NCBI GenBank assembly: GCA_016222825.1
Contig: JACRQF010000009.1
Coordinates: 806,001-870,000 of the forward strand
Direction: 5' to 3'
Source: Verrucomicrobiota bacterium
GTDB taxonomy: Bacteria > Verrucomicrobiota > Verrucomicrobiia > CAIQCK01
DNA: 64,000 nt
The notes below the pieces were generated by a model, which had not been told where the DNA came from, searched no databases, and worked only from the letters and a program-made list of their open reading frames with translations. The translations under genes were made by a program, and so were the position numbers. Shown here piece after piece: positions 7,629 to 16,778 of this stretch (within the stretch, counting starts at the first letter, position 1; each line of letters opens with the position of its first letter).

Positions 7629-8869
7629 TTCAGCCAACGGTCCAGGAACCGAAACGCCTCCACGCCGTCCACGACGTGTTCCTGATCGTGCAACGCCCAC
7701 GTCGTCCGTTCCGCCAATCCCAGTTTGGCCCAATGCGCCCGCGCCCGCTCGAACTCGCCCTGCACGTCGGGCCACCACGTCACCGGGTCTTTGCGACCGA
7801 CCTCAACGCAAAACGGGCGCGGGCAGATCAACGACGCCACGTCGGCGTCCTCGAACGCGAGCAGATGGCCGCGGAAAAACTTGTCGGCTTCCTGCGTGCC
7901 GATGTAGGCGGTGTAGTGCGGTGAGCGTTTTACCATTTTGTTCGTGCGGTTGTTGAAGTAGCCGCTGCTGACGCATGCGGCAATCCGTTCTTCCATCGCG
8001 GCGGATAGCAACGCGGTCAAGCCGCCCTGGCTGATGCCCATGATGCCCACGCGGTCGGCGCGGACGTTTGGCAGTGATTGCAGCAAGTCCACAACCCGCG
8101 TGATCTTGAAAAGCTCCCACGCCTGGAACTGACAACCGACCATCAGGGCGAGCCGGTCGAGCCACGTGCGGTCAATCACCGGCAGCTTCTTGAGCCGCTG
8201 CAAGTCGCTGTGCATCACCAGCGGCGCAAACACAACATAGCCGCGCTCTGCCAGCGTGCGGCCGAAAGCCCGCAGATACTCCGTGCCGGGAATCTCCGCG
8301 AGGCCGCAGGTCGCTTCCGGAAACCCGCCGTAGCCGTGCTGCGCAATGACCGCCGGTCGGCGCTCGCCAGCCGGGATGTCGCGCGGCTCCAGCAAAACGC
8401 CATAGGTCTCCACGCCCTTCCACGCCGGCAGCCAGACGCGTTTCGCCGTGAACGGATATTGCGAGCCGGTCAACTCGATCGGTTCCATGCGCGGCTGAGC
8501 GCCCGATGCCCGATCCTCCCGCGGCGGCCAGCCGCCCAGCAACTCGATCAGCCGCTCGCGCATCGGCGCCACGCTCCGCCGATAGGCATCCACGCTCGCG
8601 TAGTCCCGCCGCCAAGCCGCGGCGCGCACCGCGGGCGCGCGCTCTTCGATGAGGCGCTGAAAATACGTCTCCATCTGGTGGAACTGCTCTTCGTAATGCT
8701 TGTGTGCCTCGTCGAGTGTCGCAGGCTTGGCCTGAGTCTGCGCGCCGATGGCGGCTTTCCCTGCTGTGGGAAGTGCGGCGAGTGCGCTGGCGGTGCCCGC
8801 TGTGGTCTTGACGAACTCGCGGCGAGAGAGAGAAAGAGAGGACTTCATGTGCCGATCATGGTTCTCCAT
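7625..8869 (-). CDS. Tat-exported alpha/beta hydrolase (dienelactone hydrolase / acetylxylan esterase type)
   Basis: A 414-residue exported hydrolase. The N-terminus has a twin-arginine signal (SLSRREFVKTTAGTASALAAL), then a long helical linker, then an alpha/beta-hydrolase domain. The nucleophile elbow is GIMGISQGG and the catalytic His is in DQEHVVDGVEAFRF near the end. The fold and length resemble secreted polysaccharide deacetylases. AAGGAGAT lies 7 bases before ATG 8869, so translation starts at MENHDRHMKSS; a second ATG at 8848 is possible. Only one base separates this start from the stop of the preceding Gfo/Idh/MocA gene, and its own stop overlaps the next start as ATGA, so the three genes form one operon. 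Ester removal from sugars is the likely job. Confidence 0.82.
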   Translation of the reverse strand: MENHDRHMKSSLSLSRREFVKTTAGTASALAALPTAGKAAIGAQTQAKPATLDEAHKHYEEQFHQMETYFQRLIEERAPAVRAAAWRRDYASVDAYRRSVAPMRERLIELLGGWPPREDRASGAQPRMEPIELTGSQYPFTAKRVWLPAWKGVETYGVLLEPRDIPAGERRPAVIAQHGYGGFPEATCGLAEIPGTEYLRAFGRTLAERGYVVFAPLVMHSDLQRLKKLPVIDRTWLDRLALMVGCQFQAWELFKITRVVDLLQSLPNVRADRVGIMGISQGGLTALLSAAMEERIAACVSSGYFNNRTNKMVKRSPHYTAYIGTQEADKFFRGHLLAFEDADVASLICPRPFCVEVGRKDPVTWWPDVQGEFERARAHWAKLGLAERTTWALHDQEHVVDGVEAFRFLDRWLK

Positions 8870-8870
8870 T

Positions 8871-10220
8871 TCAAATCTCCTTCCACTGGCCCGGCACCGG
8901 CACGGGGTAGCGGCCTTGCGCATCGGCCTTCACGGGCGGCGGGCTGTCTTCGTTGAGCGACTCGAGGTTCAGGCAGAATTGGAAGTTCGACGCCATTGCC
9001 TCGTCCCATGTGATGACGCGACCCATGTGGACAGCGGCGCGGCCCATGATGTCGGCGAGGTTGGTGAACGCGGCGCGCTTGGCTTCATTGTGCGGCTTGT
9101 CCTTGCGGATGGCGTCTAGCAGCACGTTCCACTCGGCCTGCCAATGCGTGCCTTCCTCCTTGCCGGCCTGCCACGCGATGTTGTCGCGCGTCGTGCGCTG
9201 GTCCTTGTAGATGAGCGTCTCGTCGCGATGGCCGAACATCCACGGAAAAAGGCCGGCGCATTTGGTGCCGTGCATGTAGGTGCCGAAATCGCTGTAGCAC
9301 TTCGGCAACCAGCGCGTGACGTGATACGCCTTCGTGCCGTCGGCGAAGGTCCATTCGATGGAGAGCGAGTCGAGGTTCTGGCCACAATCAGCGCTGTTGG
9401 CGATCCGGCCACCGATGCCGTGGGCGGACACGGGCCACGCATCCTTGATCCAGCAGATTTCGTCCACTTGGTGGATGTTCATCTCGGCGAACAGCCCGCC
9501 TGAAACCCAGAGGAAGTGCGTGAAGCGGCTGATCTGCCAGTCCAGTTCCTTCTCCTCCGGCTTGCGTGGCCGCAGCGTGCCGCACGACTGCATCCGGTAG
9601 GCGCGGATGATCTGGATGTCGCCAAGCTGGCCGTCGCGGATGCGTTTGATCAACTCCTGGCGGTTCGGTGAGTGGCGCGCCATCAAGCCAGAAGCAATCT
9701 TGAGGTTTTTCTTCTCCGCCGCCTCGCCGGCCTTGATGATGCGCCGCACGCCGGGCGGATCGCACGCGAACGATTTCTCCATGAATACGTTCACGCCCTT
9801 GGCGACGGCGTATTCGAGTTGCACCGGCCGCCAAGCCGCGTAGCCGGCCAGCATCGCCACGTCGCCCGGCCGCAGACAATCAATCGCCTTCTTGTAGGCG
9901 TCGAAGCCCACGAACCGCCGCTCCGCCGGCACGTCCACGCGCTCGCCGAACTGTTTGCTCAGCACGCCATGCGAAACCGTCAGCCGTTTCTCGAAGAAGT
10001 CGGCCATCGCGATGAGCTTCACCGGCCCGAAGCGCGACTGCATCGCGTCGGCCACCGCGCCGCTGCCGCGTCCGCCGCAGCCGATCAGCGCAAGGCGGAT
10101 GGTGTTGTCCTCGGCGGCGTGGACGCGCGGAATCGCGACACCCGCAAGCGCCGCACCTGCAACTAGCTTGCTACTGTTCGTGAGGAACTCGCGTCGTGAT
10201 GTTGGCTGAGTTGTTTTCAT
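8871..10220 (-). CDS. Tat-exported Gfo/Idh/MocA family oxidoreductase (second paralogue)
   Basis: A 449-residue NAD(P)-dependent oxidoreductase with a twin-arginine signal (TSRREFLTNSSKLVAGAALAG). The Rossmann motif is LIGCGGRGSGAVADAM, with MADFFEKRL following; VFMEKSFACDPPG supplies the catalytic-lysine region; EMNIHQVDEICWI is the substrate-domain histidine helix. ATG 10220 was chosen because the signal peptide starts there; the frame extends 34 codons further upstream through the palindrome at 10237-10370, which is an unlikely coding start. It belongs to the same family as 5187-6542 but is only distantly similar, which suggests different substrates. It is coupled by a one-base gap to the downstream hydrolase. 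Confidence 0.88.
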   Translation of the reverse strand: MKTTQPTSRREFLTNSSKLVAGAALAGVAIPRVHAAEDNTIRLALIGCGGRGSGAVADAMQSRFGPVKLIAMADFFEKRLTVSHGVLSKQFGERVDVPAERRFVGFDAYKKAIDCLRPGDVAMLAGYAAWRPVQLEYAVAKGVNVFMEKSFACDPPGVRRIIKAGEAAEKKNLKIASGLMARHSPNRQELIKRIRDGQLGDIQIIRAYRMQSCGTLRPRKPEEKELDWQISRFTHFLWVSGGLFAEMNIHQVDEICWIKDAWPVSAHGIGGRIANSADCGQNLDSLSIEWTFADGTKAYHVTRWLPKCYSDFGTYMHGTKCAGLFPWMFGHRDETLIYKDQRTTRDNIAWQAGKEEGTHWQAEWNVLLDAIRKDKPHNEAKRAAFTNLADIMGRAAVHMGRVITWDEAMASNFQFCLNLESLNEDSPPPVKADAQGRYPVPVPGQWKEI

Positions 10221-10236
10221 AGCAAGGTTTGCATCG

Positions 10237-10370
10237 AGGTGGATCGCGACCTCCGGGCGCGATCGCTGTTGTATGGTGAAAGACCTTTGCTGGCGTCGAG
10301 TCTGACGGCAGCCAAGCGCCACCGCTTTCTCTTGCCAGCCGCCATCGCGCCCGGAGGTCGCGATCCACCT
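10237..10370. repeat. Palindromic element with 27-bp perfect inverted arms
   Basis: Arms 10237-10263 and 10344-10370 are perfect inverted complements over 27 bases (AGGTGGATCGCGACCTCCGG...). The 80-base centre contains a smaller hairpin, 10289-10297 with 10304-10312, nine pairs with one mismatch. The element fills the space between two minus-strand genes. Its size and nested hairpins resemble a non-autonomous mobile or REP-type element more than a terminator, because there is no T run and the stem is far longer than needed. Confidence 0.75.
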
Positions 10371-10401
10371 TCAAGACTTGCCGGCAATGTCATCATCAGC
10401 G

Positions 10402-11910
10402 TTATGCGCCACTCCGGCGCAGGATTTGCAACGACCGCGCGGGGAGCGTCCATTGCTTCCGCGGCGCGGCGCCGGCCTCGGCGACCGGAGCATACGCATC
10501 GCGCGTGGCAACTTCGACAACGCTCTGACCGTAGTTGGCCAGCACGAGATGAAACTCGCGGTTGGCGAACGCCGACGCGACCACGTCCTTCGGCAGCGGC
10601 GCGGCGAACAAGTCGGAGTCGCCGATCTCCAGCCACGCCCACGTGCCTTCCTCGACGAGCGGCAGGTATTGCTTGAGCCATCGCGCGTGGGTCGGGCGCG
10701 CTTCGGGACGGCCGGGGCACGAGTCCCACCAACCGTAGCTGTGCGGGCCTTCGGGATGCTCGCGGTAATGTTTGCCCATCGCCCGCAGATGGCGCGTCCA
10801 GAAGCACTTTTCTCCCCGCGGATAGCTAACGCCGGCCGCCTGCGCGCGCTCGCCGGTGAACGGCCGGCCCGCCAGCAGCACCGGGAACTGCATGTAGGGA
10901 ATCGCGTGCAGGTAAAGCTCGTCCTCGCTGCCAATCTTCGCGCGGCTCATGTCGAGGCACGGCGCGACGTAAGGTGGATGGTTCTTCACGATCTCGCGCA
11001 GCTTGTCGCCGTTGTTGCCGCCTTCGCCGACCCAGAGGTAATCGTAGGTCTTCAGGTCGGTCTGCGGCCTGTTCGCGCCGCTGATGTGGAAATTGACCAA
11101 GCCGCCGCGGCGCTTGACCTCGGCGTAGATAAGCGCGAGCAGGTCGCACACCGCGCCGTCGTTTGTGAGGCTCTCGTTGAACGCCAGCACTTCGTCGGGC
11201 GTCGGCGGCTGGCGGTTGTTCCAGAGCTTGGCGTAGCCGCAATCGTTGTAGAGGCCGTCCACGCCGTAGTCGTCGAGGACGTGCATCAGCTTCGGCAACA
11301 GATACGCCCGCCAGCTTGGACTCGCTGGCGAGCAGCGCGCGTAGCGGAAGTAGATCTCCACGAGGTCCTGCTGCCGCGCCCATTCCTCGCGGAAATCCGG
11401 GTCCGTCCGCTGGAAGAAGCCGGTGGAGACATAGACGATGAGTTTCATCCCGCGTCGGTGAACCATCTCGACGAAGCGGCGGAAACCGGTCGGGTTCACC
11501 GGCGAGTATTTGTCTGCGCCGTTGAGCCGCTGCGAGTCGTTCCACTCCTCGTGCAACTGGATGAGCCGGATGCCGTCGTCGCGGAGCTTGTCGAGTTCGT
11601 GCTCGTCCCAATCGTCCGGGTTCCACGGCTTGCGGGCCGGATACTCGCCGAGATTATAGACGCAGTGCCCCGGCATGTAGTCGGTGATGAGATGCTTCCT
11701 CATGCACGCGCGGATGCCGCGCTCACCGATGGCGATGCTCTGCAAGCGTCGCCGGTGGTCTTCGGCAGTGTAGGTCGCGAGGATGGCGGGCGTGAAGTCC
11801 GCGCCTGCCTTCGTGGTTCGCGTTGCGTTCGTCGTGGCGCATCCCGAGGCCGCGACCGTTCCCGCGACAGCCGCCTGCGCGCCGGTTTTCAGAAACTCGC
11901 GTCGGTTCAT
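10402..11910 (-). CDS. Exported TIM-barrel glycoside hydrolase-like lipoprotein
   Basis: A 502-residue protein with a Tat-type signal (NRREFLKTGAQAAVAGTVA) followed by ASGCATT, a likely lipobox with Cys about residue 24, so it may be lipid-anchored after Tat export. The body has the rhythm of a (beta/alpha)8 barrel: DDGIRLIQLHEEW, RGMKLIVYVSTGFF, YGVDGLYNDCGY and KTYDYLWVGEGG look like successive barrel strands ending in acidic residues. The C-terminal part is a beta-sandwich with FHLVLANYGQSVVEV. It resembles alpha-galactosidase-like and DUF6259-type proteins, but I cannot assign a GH family. Asp in GLYNDCGY and Glu in WVGEGG are candidate catalytic residues. Confidence 0.7.
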   Translation of the reverse strand: MNRREFLKTGAQAAVAGTVAASGCATTNATRTTKAGADFTPAILATYTAEDHRRRLQSIAIGERGIRACMRKHLITDYMPGHCVYNLGEYPARKPWNPDDWDEHELDKLRDDGIRLIQLHEEWNDSQRLNGADKYSPVNPTGFRRFVEMVHRRGMKLIVYVSTGFFQRTDPDFREEWARQQDLVEIYFRYARCSPASPSWRAYLLPKLMHVLDDYGVDGLYNDCGYAKLWNNRQPPTPDEVLAFNESLTNDGAVCDLLALIYAEVKRRGGLVNFHISGANRPQTDLKTYDYLWVGEGGNNGDKLREIVKNHPPYVAPCLDMSRAKIGSEDELYLHAIPYMQFPVLLAGRPFTGERAQAAGVSYPRGEKCFWTRHLRAMGKHYREHPEGPHSYGWWDSCPGRPEARPTHARWLKQYLPLVEEGTWAWLEIGDSDLFAAPLPKDVVASAFANREFHLVLANYGQSVVEVATRDAYAPVAEAGAAPRKQWTLPARSLQILRRSGA

Positions 11911-12022
11911 GGCATTCCTTGCGTTTGCGGCGGCGGCGCGGAAGCGTCGGGCCGCGAAGTCATGGCGAGGCTTATACTCCCCGCGCGCACGGCGGCCAAC
12001 GATAAACTTGCCCGCAAGAAGC

Positions 12023-13516
<1,494 letters not shown>

Positions 13517-13582
13517 GGTGTTTGTTCGGCGCATCATCGCAAACCCGGCGTGGGTTGCCAGTCTGTTTTTTTCGAACGGGAT

Positions 13583-13635
13583 GACCGCCACCGGTTGTCT
13601 CCGCTTCGAGCAGATCGGAGCCGCCGGAGGCGGTC
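13583..13635. repeat. Imperfect inverted repeat in an intergenic spacer
   Basis: The segment 13583-13603 (GACCGCCACCGGTTGTCTCCG) pairs with 13616-13635 with one gap and a few mismatches; only 12 bases lie between the arms. It is located between the mutarotase and sulfatase genes, both minus strand. It could be a terminator without a T run or a decayed copy of the palindromic elements seen elsewhere in the window. Confidence 0.5.
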
Positions 13636-13666
13636 GAACCAAGGACGGGCCGCCCCCGCCGTCGCG

Positions 13667-14005
13667 TCAATCCGCGTGGAAGACTTCTTCCATGTCGGAC
13701 CACCACTCGCCTTCGAGGCGGCTGGCGAGCGGGGCCTGGCATGGTTTGCAGCAGCTCCACCAACGCTGCGTCACCGGGTCGGCAGCCATCTTCGCCATGT
13801 CGGCGGCGAAGTCGCTGCCGGTGTATTCGAGGTAGCTGAAAAGGTAAGGCTTCCCGTCGTCGAGTTTGCGGAAGTAGATCGAGTAGTTTTGGATGTTGCA
13901 CGCCTTGATCATTTTCAGCACGTCCGGCCAGGCGGCGGCGTGCAGGCGCTTGTATTCCTCCACCTTCTCCGGGCGCAGCCCGATGACCCAACCGAACCGT
14001 TTCAT
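13667..14005 (-). CDS. rhaM: L-rhamnose mutarotase family protein
   Basis: A 112-residue cytoplasmic protein that would interconvert alpha and beta anomers of L-rhamnose. It aligns along its length with Escherichia coli RhaM from memory: His22 in RLHAAAWPDV and Tyr41 in NIQNYSIYF fall at the same positions as the catalytic His22 and Tyr41, and QRWW is conserved. The C-terminal EGEWWSDMEEVFHAD matches the family ending. The start overlaps the DUF885 stop as ATGA and is preceded by GAGGAAAGAG, which settles ATG 14005 over a longer frame. Its presence is the best pointer that this operon handles rhamnose-containing polysaccharide, although some family members act on other sugars. Confidence 0.85.
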   Translation of the reverse strand: MKRFGWVIGLRPEKVEEYKRLHAAAWPDVLKMIKACNIQNYSIYFRKLDDGKPYLFSYLEYTGSDFAADMAKMAADPVTQRWWSCCKPCQAPLASRLEGEWWSDMEEVFHAD

Positions 14006-15840
14006 GGCTTCTCTTTCCTCTCCGCCGCCGGGTTTTCTCCGGCGAACTTCCACGACGGCTGCGCGTCGCGCGCGAGCGGCAGCTTCAGCAACGCGGCGCG
14101 CAGCAGCTCTATCGGCATCGTGTTCCCGGCCAGCACGGCGTCGTTGAACTGCTGCTCCGTCAGTTTGCCGGGGCGGACCATCTCGTCGTGCAACGCCTTG
14201 AGTTGCAAGCCGCCGAGCATGTAGCCGGCCTGGTAGAGCGGTGGCGCGATGACGAACCGCCGCACTTCGCTCGTCGCGCCGAGCTTCTCGTGGCCGACGC
14301 GGTTGACAAGGAAATCCACCATTTCGGCGGGCTTCATTTGGCCGAGGTGGAACTTAAGGCTGACAATGATCCTCGCAGCGCGGTTCATGCGCCAGAAGAG
14401 CATCCCGATCCGCTCCTGCGGCGAACGCGCCCAGCCGAAGTCCCAGAACCGCAGTTCGCAGTAGAGCGCCCAGCCCTCGACGTAAAACGGCGTGCTGAAG
14501 ATGCGGCGATGCGTGTTGTGACGCGCCGCCTGGAAGTTCTGGAGGTGATGGCCGGGCACCAGTTCATGCGCTGTTGTCAGGCGCGAGAAGGCGCGATTGT
14601 TGCCGCGCATGACCATCAGCTTGTCCTCCTGCTTCATCTCGTCCTTCGCGTAGGCCACCATCATGTTCTGTCCGCCGTAGGCCGCGTAAGGGATCGTCTT
14701 CATCGTCTCCGGCGACATCATCGTCAGCCGCCACGTCTCCTCGCAAAGCGGCGGCACCGTCGCGAACTTGTGCTTCTTCACGAACGCGACGGCCTCGCGC
14801 GCGGTCTTCGTGATGAAGTCATCCTGCTGGCCGGGCGGGACAAAGTCCGCCTTCACCTTCGCGAGCGCGGCCTTCCAGTCGTCGCCGCAGCCCATCGCCC
14901 GCGCGGCGGCTTTCATCTCGCGCTCGCCCCAGGCCATCTGCCGCTCGCCGATGGCGATCAACTCCTCCGCCGTGTAAGGCAGGAACTCGAACCGGATCGC
15001 CTCCGCCACCGCGCCCGCGCCGATCGGGTCGCCGACGAGCGGGTCTTCGTCCTTGCCCTTGAGGCCGGCGACTTCCTCACGGATGAACTTGGCGTAGTCC
15101 TCCAGTTGCTTGTCCGCTTCCTCGTAGGGCTTTTTCACCCACCACTGGAAATCCGGCTGGTAACCGTCGTAGAAGCCGAACCACTTCTTCAGCGAGCCGC
15201 GCAACTCCGCCACCGCGCCCGCCGCACGCCGCGCCAATGTCGCCGAGACGGTGATTGCTGGCGCGCCGGCGCCTTTCTTTTCCTTCGGCGGTTCGGCTTT
15301 CGCTGACGTCTCCGCGGCCTTCGCCTTGACGCCTTTTTCGACGCGCTCCTTGAGTTGCTTCGCCTGCTTCGTCAGCTCGGCGACCTTTGCCGCCGCCGTC
15401 TGTGCGTTTGCCGGCTCGCCGCGCCAGCGGCTTTGCTCCAGTTCGTGAACGATGCCGCGGAAAATCAGCAGGTGGTCCATCTCCGCGACGCGTCCGCGTT
15501 CGCGCGCGATCTCGGCCAGCGATTGCTGGAGCGCGTTTCGCAGCAGCAGGCAATCCACACGGCCCGCCTGACCGAGCGCGTCGAAATCCACCGCCGCCAG
15601 CCGCGCCTGCCAGGTCTTGTAGAGTTTCTCCAGCCGGTCGAAGCGGACCGCCGAGCGCGGCAGATCATAGAAGGTGGAGACGCTTTGGTCGTCCGCCTCG
15701 AACTCGCGGACGAGATCCGCCATGTCCACCGTTTTGGGAGCGGTCCTTTGCGCCGCGTCTACCGCGCCGGGCAATGTTAGAAGAGCGAGGGCCGCGAGCG
15801 TGGCCTTGAAGCAAGACGCGCCGAATGAATCCTTGGTCAT
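14002..15840 (-). CDS. Secreted DUF885 family protein (putative metallopeptidase)
   Basis: A 612-residue protein with a signal peptide up to about residue 30 (MTKDSFGASCFKATLAALALLTL...). The family is mostly alpha-helical, about 550-600 residues, and carries a zinc-peptidase-like signature; here it is TTAHELVPGHHLQNF, with RHNTHRRIFSTPFYVEGWALYCE following, where the Glu may be the third ligand. A Lys/Ala/Glu-rich insert near residues 190-230 (KGVKAKAAETSAKAEPPKEK) looks disordered. Members are widespread but poorly characterised; carboxypeptidase-like activity is an extrapolation. The downstream mutarotase overlaps its stop, so the two are co-expressed. ATG 15840 was preferred because the signal peptide begins there. 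Confidence 0.82.
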   Translation of the reverse strand: MTKDSFGASCFKATLAALALLTLPGAVDAAQRTAPKTVDMADLVREFEADDQSVSTFYDLPRSAVRFDRLEKLYKTWQARLAAVDFDALGQAGRVDCLLLRNALQQSLAEIARERGRVAEMDHLLIFRGIVHELEQSRWRGEPANAQTAAAKVAELTKQAKQLKERVEKGVKAKAAETSAKAEPPKEKKGAGAPAITVSATLARRAAGAVAELRGSLKKWFGFYDGYQPDFQWWVKKPYEEADKQLEDYAKFIREEVAGLKGKDEDPLVGDPIGAGAVAEAIRFEFLPYTAEELIAIGERQMAWGEREMKAAARAMGCGDDWKAALAKVKADFVPPGQQDDFITKTAREAVAFVKKHKFATVPPLCEETWRLTMMSPETMKTIPYAAYGGQNMMVAYAKDEMKQEDKLMVMRGNNRAFSRLTTAHELVPGHHLQNFQAARHNTHRRIFSTPFYVEGWALYCELRFWDFGWARSPQERIGMLFWRMNRAARIIVSLKFHLGQMKPAEMVDFLVNRVGHEKLGATSEVRRFVIAPPLYQAGYMLGGLQLKALHDEMVRPGKLTEQQFNDAVLAGNTMPIELLRAALLKLPLARDAQPSWKFAGENPAAERKEKP

Positions 15841-15894
15841 GGCGCGAACATTACCCGCGGAGGCCGTCCGGGGCAACCTTCTCTCGGCGCGGGG

Positions 15895-16557
15895 CTACCA
15901 ATAGCCCCACTTGCCGGTGGCCAGGATGTAGATGGCCAGCAGCAGGTTGGTGACGGCGTGGGCGAGGATGCAGGCCCAAAGCGACTTGGTGCGGTAGAGA
16001 ATCCAGTTGTAGAGCACGCCGGTGATCATGCCGACGTGCCAGAGGGTGTTGTGCTCGATGCCAAACAACAGGACCGTAACGCCAAACGATTCCCACGAGA
16101 ACGTGCCGAGCGGCACGCTGCGGAAATCGGGCTTCACCAGCCAGCGGATCATCCAGCCGCGCCAGAACAACTCCTCCATGACCGGCACCACGAGCACCGC
16201 GCCGGCGACGCGGAAGAGGATGGCGAGCGTGGAATGCGGAGCCGCGAGAGCGGTCGGGTTGAACCCGCCGACGGTGAAATCGGTATGGGTCAGCCGCAGC
16301 AACTCAGGCGCGACCCAGATGCCGAGCGCAGCGATGCCAACCAGCGTGCCGAACAGCAGCCCGCGCCGCTCCCGCAAATCGTCGCGCACGCGGCGCCAAC
16401 CCCAGACCAGCACCGCCGCGACGGCGAGCGTCTTGATCGGGTAAAGAACAAACACCGACGCGACGCCGGCCTGTTCGGCCATGAGAAACACGAGGTAAAC
16501 CACAAAAGGCGCGACGTAAGCCGCCGCCGGGTGTCTGACTTGTTTTTGATCGGCCAT
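15895..16557 (-). CDS. CPBP/CAAX-type intramembrane protease, similar to PEP-CTERM-associated members
   Basis: A 220-residue integral membrane protein with about seven hydrophobic segments. It has the full CPBP signature: Glu128-Glu129 and Arg133 in MEELFWRGW, His169 in LLFGIEHN, and His200/Asn204 in CILAHAVTN, so it should be an active glutamic-type intramembrane protease. The overall sequence resembles the CAAX protease-related proteins found in genomes with exosortase/PEP-CTERM sorting, and a PEP-CTERM protein is encoded at 28768-29421. ATG 16557 follows GGCGAGG. It lies 54 bases upstream of the DUF885 gene and may head this transcription unit. Its substrate is unknown; bacteriocin immunity is another role known for the family. 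Confidence 0.85.
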   Translation of the reverse strand: MADQKQVRHPAAAYVAPFVVYLVFLMAEQAGVASVFVLYPIKTLAVAAVLVWGWRRVRDDLRERRGLLFGTLVGIAALGIWVAPELLRLTHTDFTVGGFNPTALAAPHSTLAILFRVAGAVLVVPVMEELFWRGWMIRWLVKPDFRSVPLGTFSWESFGVTVLLFGIEHNTLWHVGMITGVLYNWILYRTKSLWACILAHAVTNLLLAIYILATGKWGYW

Positions 16558-16658
16558 GATGCCTCGCCGCGCATTGTAGCGATGCCGGCCGCAAAGAAAC
16601 GCCAAAAGTTGCGGTGCGATTGGAAACTCCAGTCAATGCTTGCGCGTTCTGGATGCGT

Positions 16659-16727
16659 GGGCCACAGCGCCCGACGTCGCCCAGTCGGGCCATTGACTTC
16701 ACGGACGCTGTCGGGGCGCTGAGGCCC
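16659..16727. repeat. GC-rich inverted repeat with an inner hairpin upstream of the CPBP gene
   Basis: Bases 16659-16675 (GGGCCACAGCGCCCGAC) pair with 16710-16727 apart from one mismatch and one bulge. Inside, GCCCGAC (16669-16675) also pairs perfectly with GTCGGGC (16684-16690), so two alternative folds exist. It lies after the stop of the GloVer gene, so it could serve as its terminator, but no T run follows. Confidence 0.5.
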
Positions 16728-16778
16728 CTTCCCACATTCCCGGTGACTCCAAACACGGCCGGCGCTTCGGAACGCCTC

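Noticed and set aside
11309..11330. Perfect 7-pair hairpin CGCCAGC/GCTGGCG within the TIM-barrel lipoprotein gene, as a possible third in-gene palindrome
   Set aside because: The arms are short and the encoded CSPASPSWRAY reads as normal protein; no paralogue is available to show an insertion.
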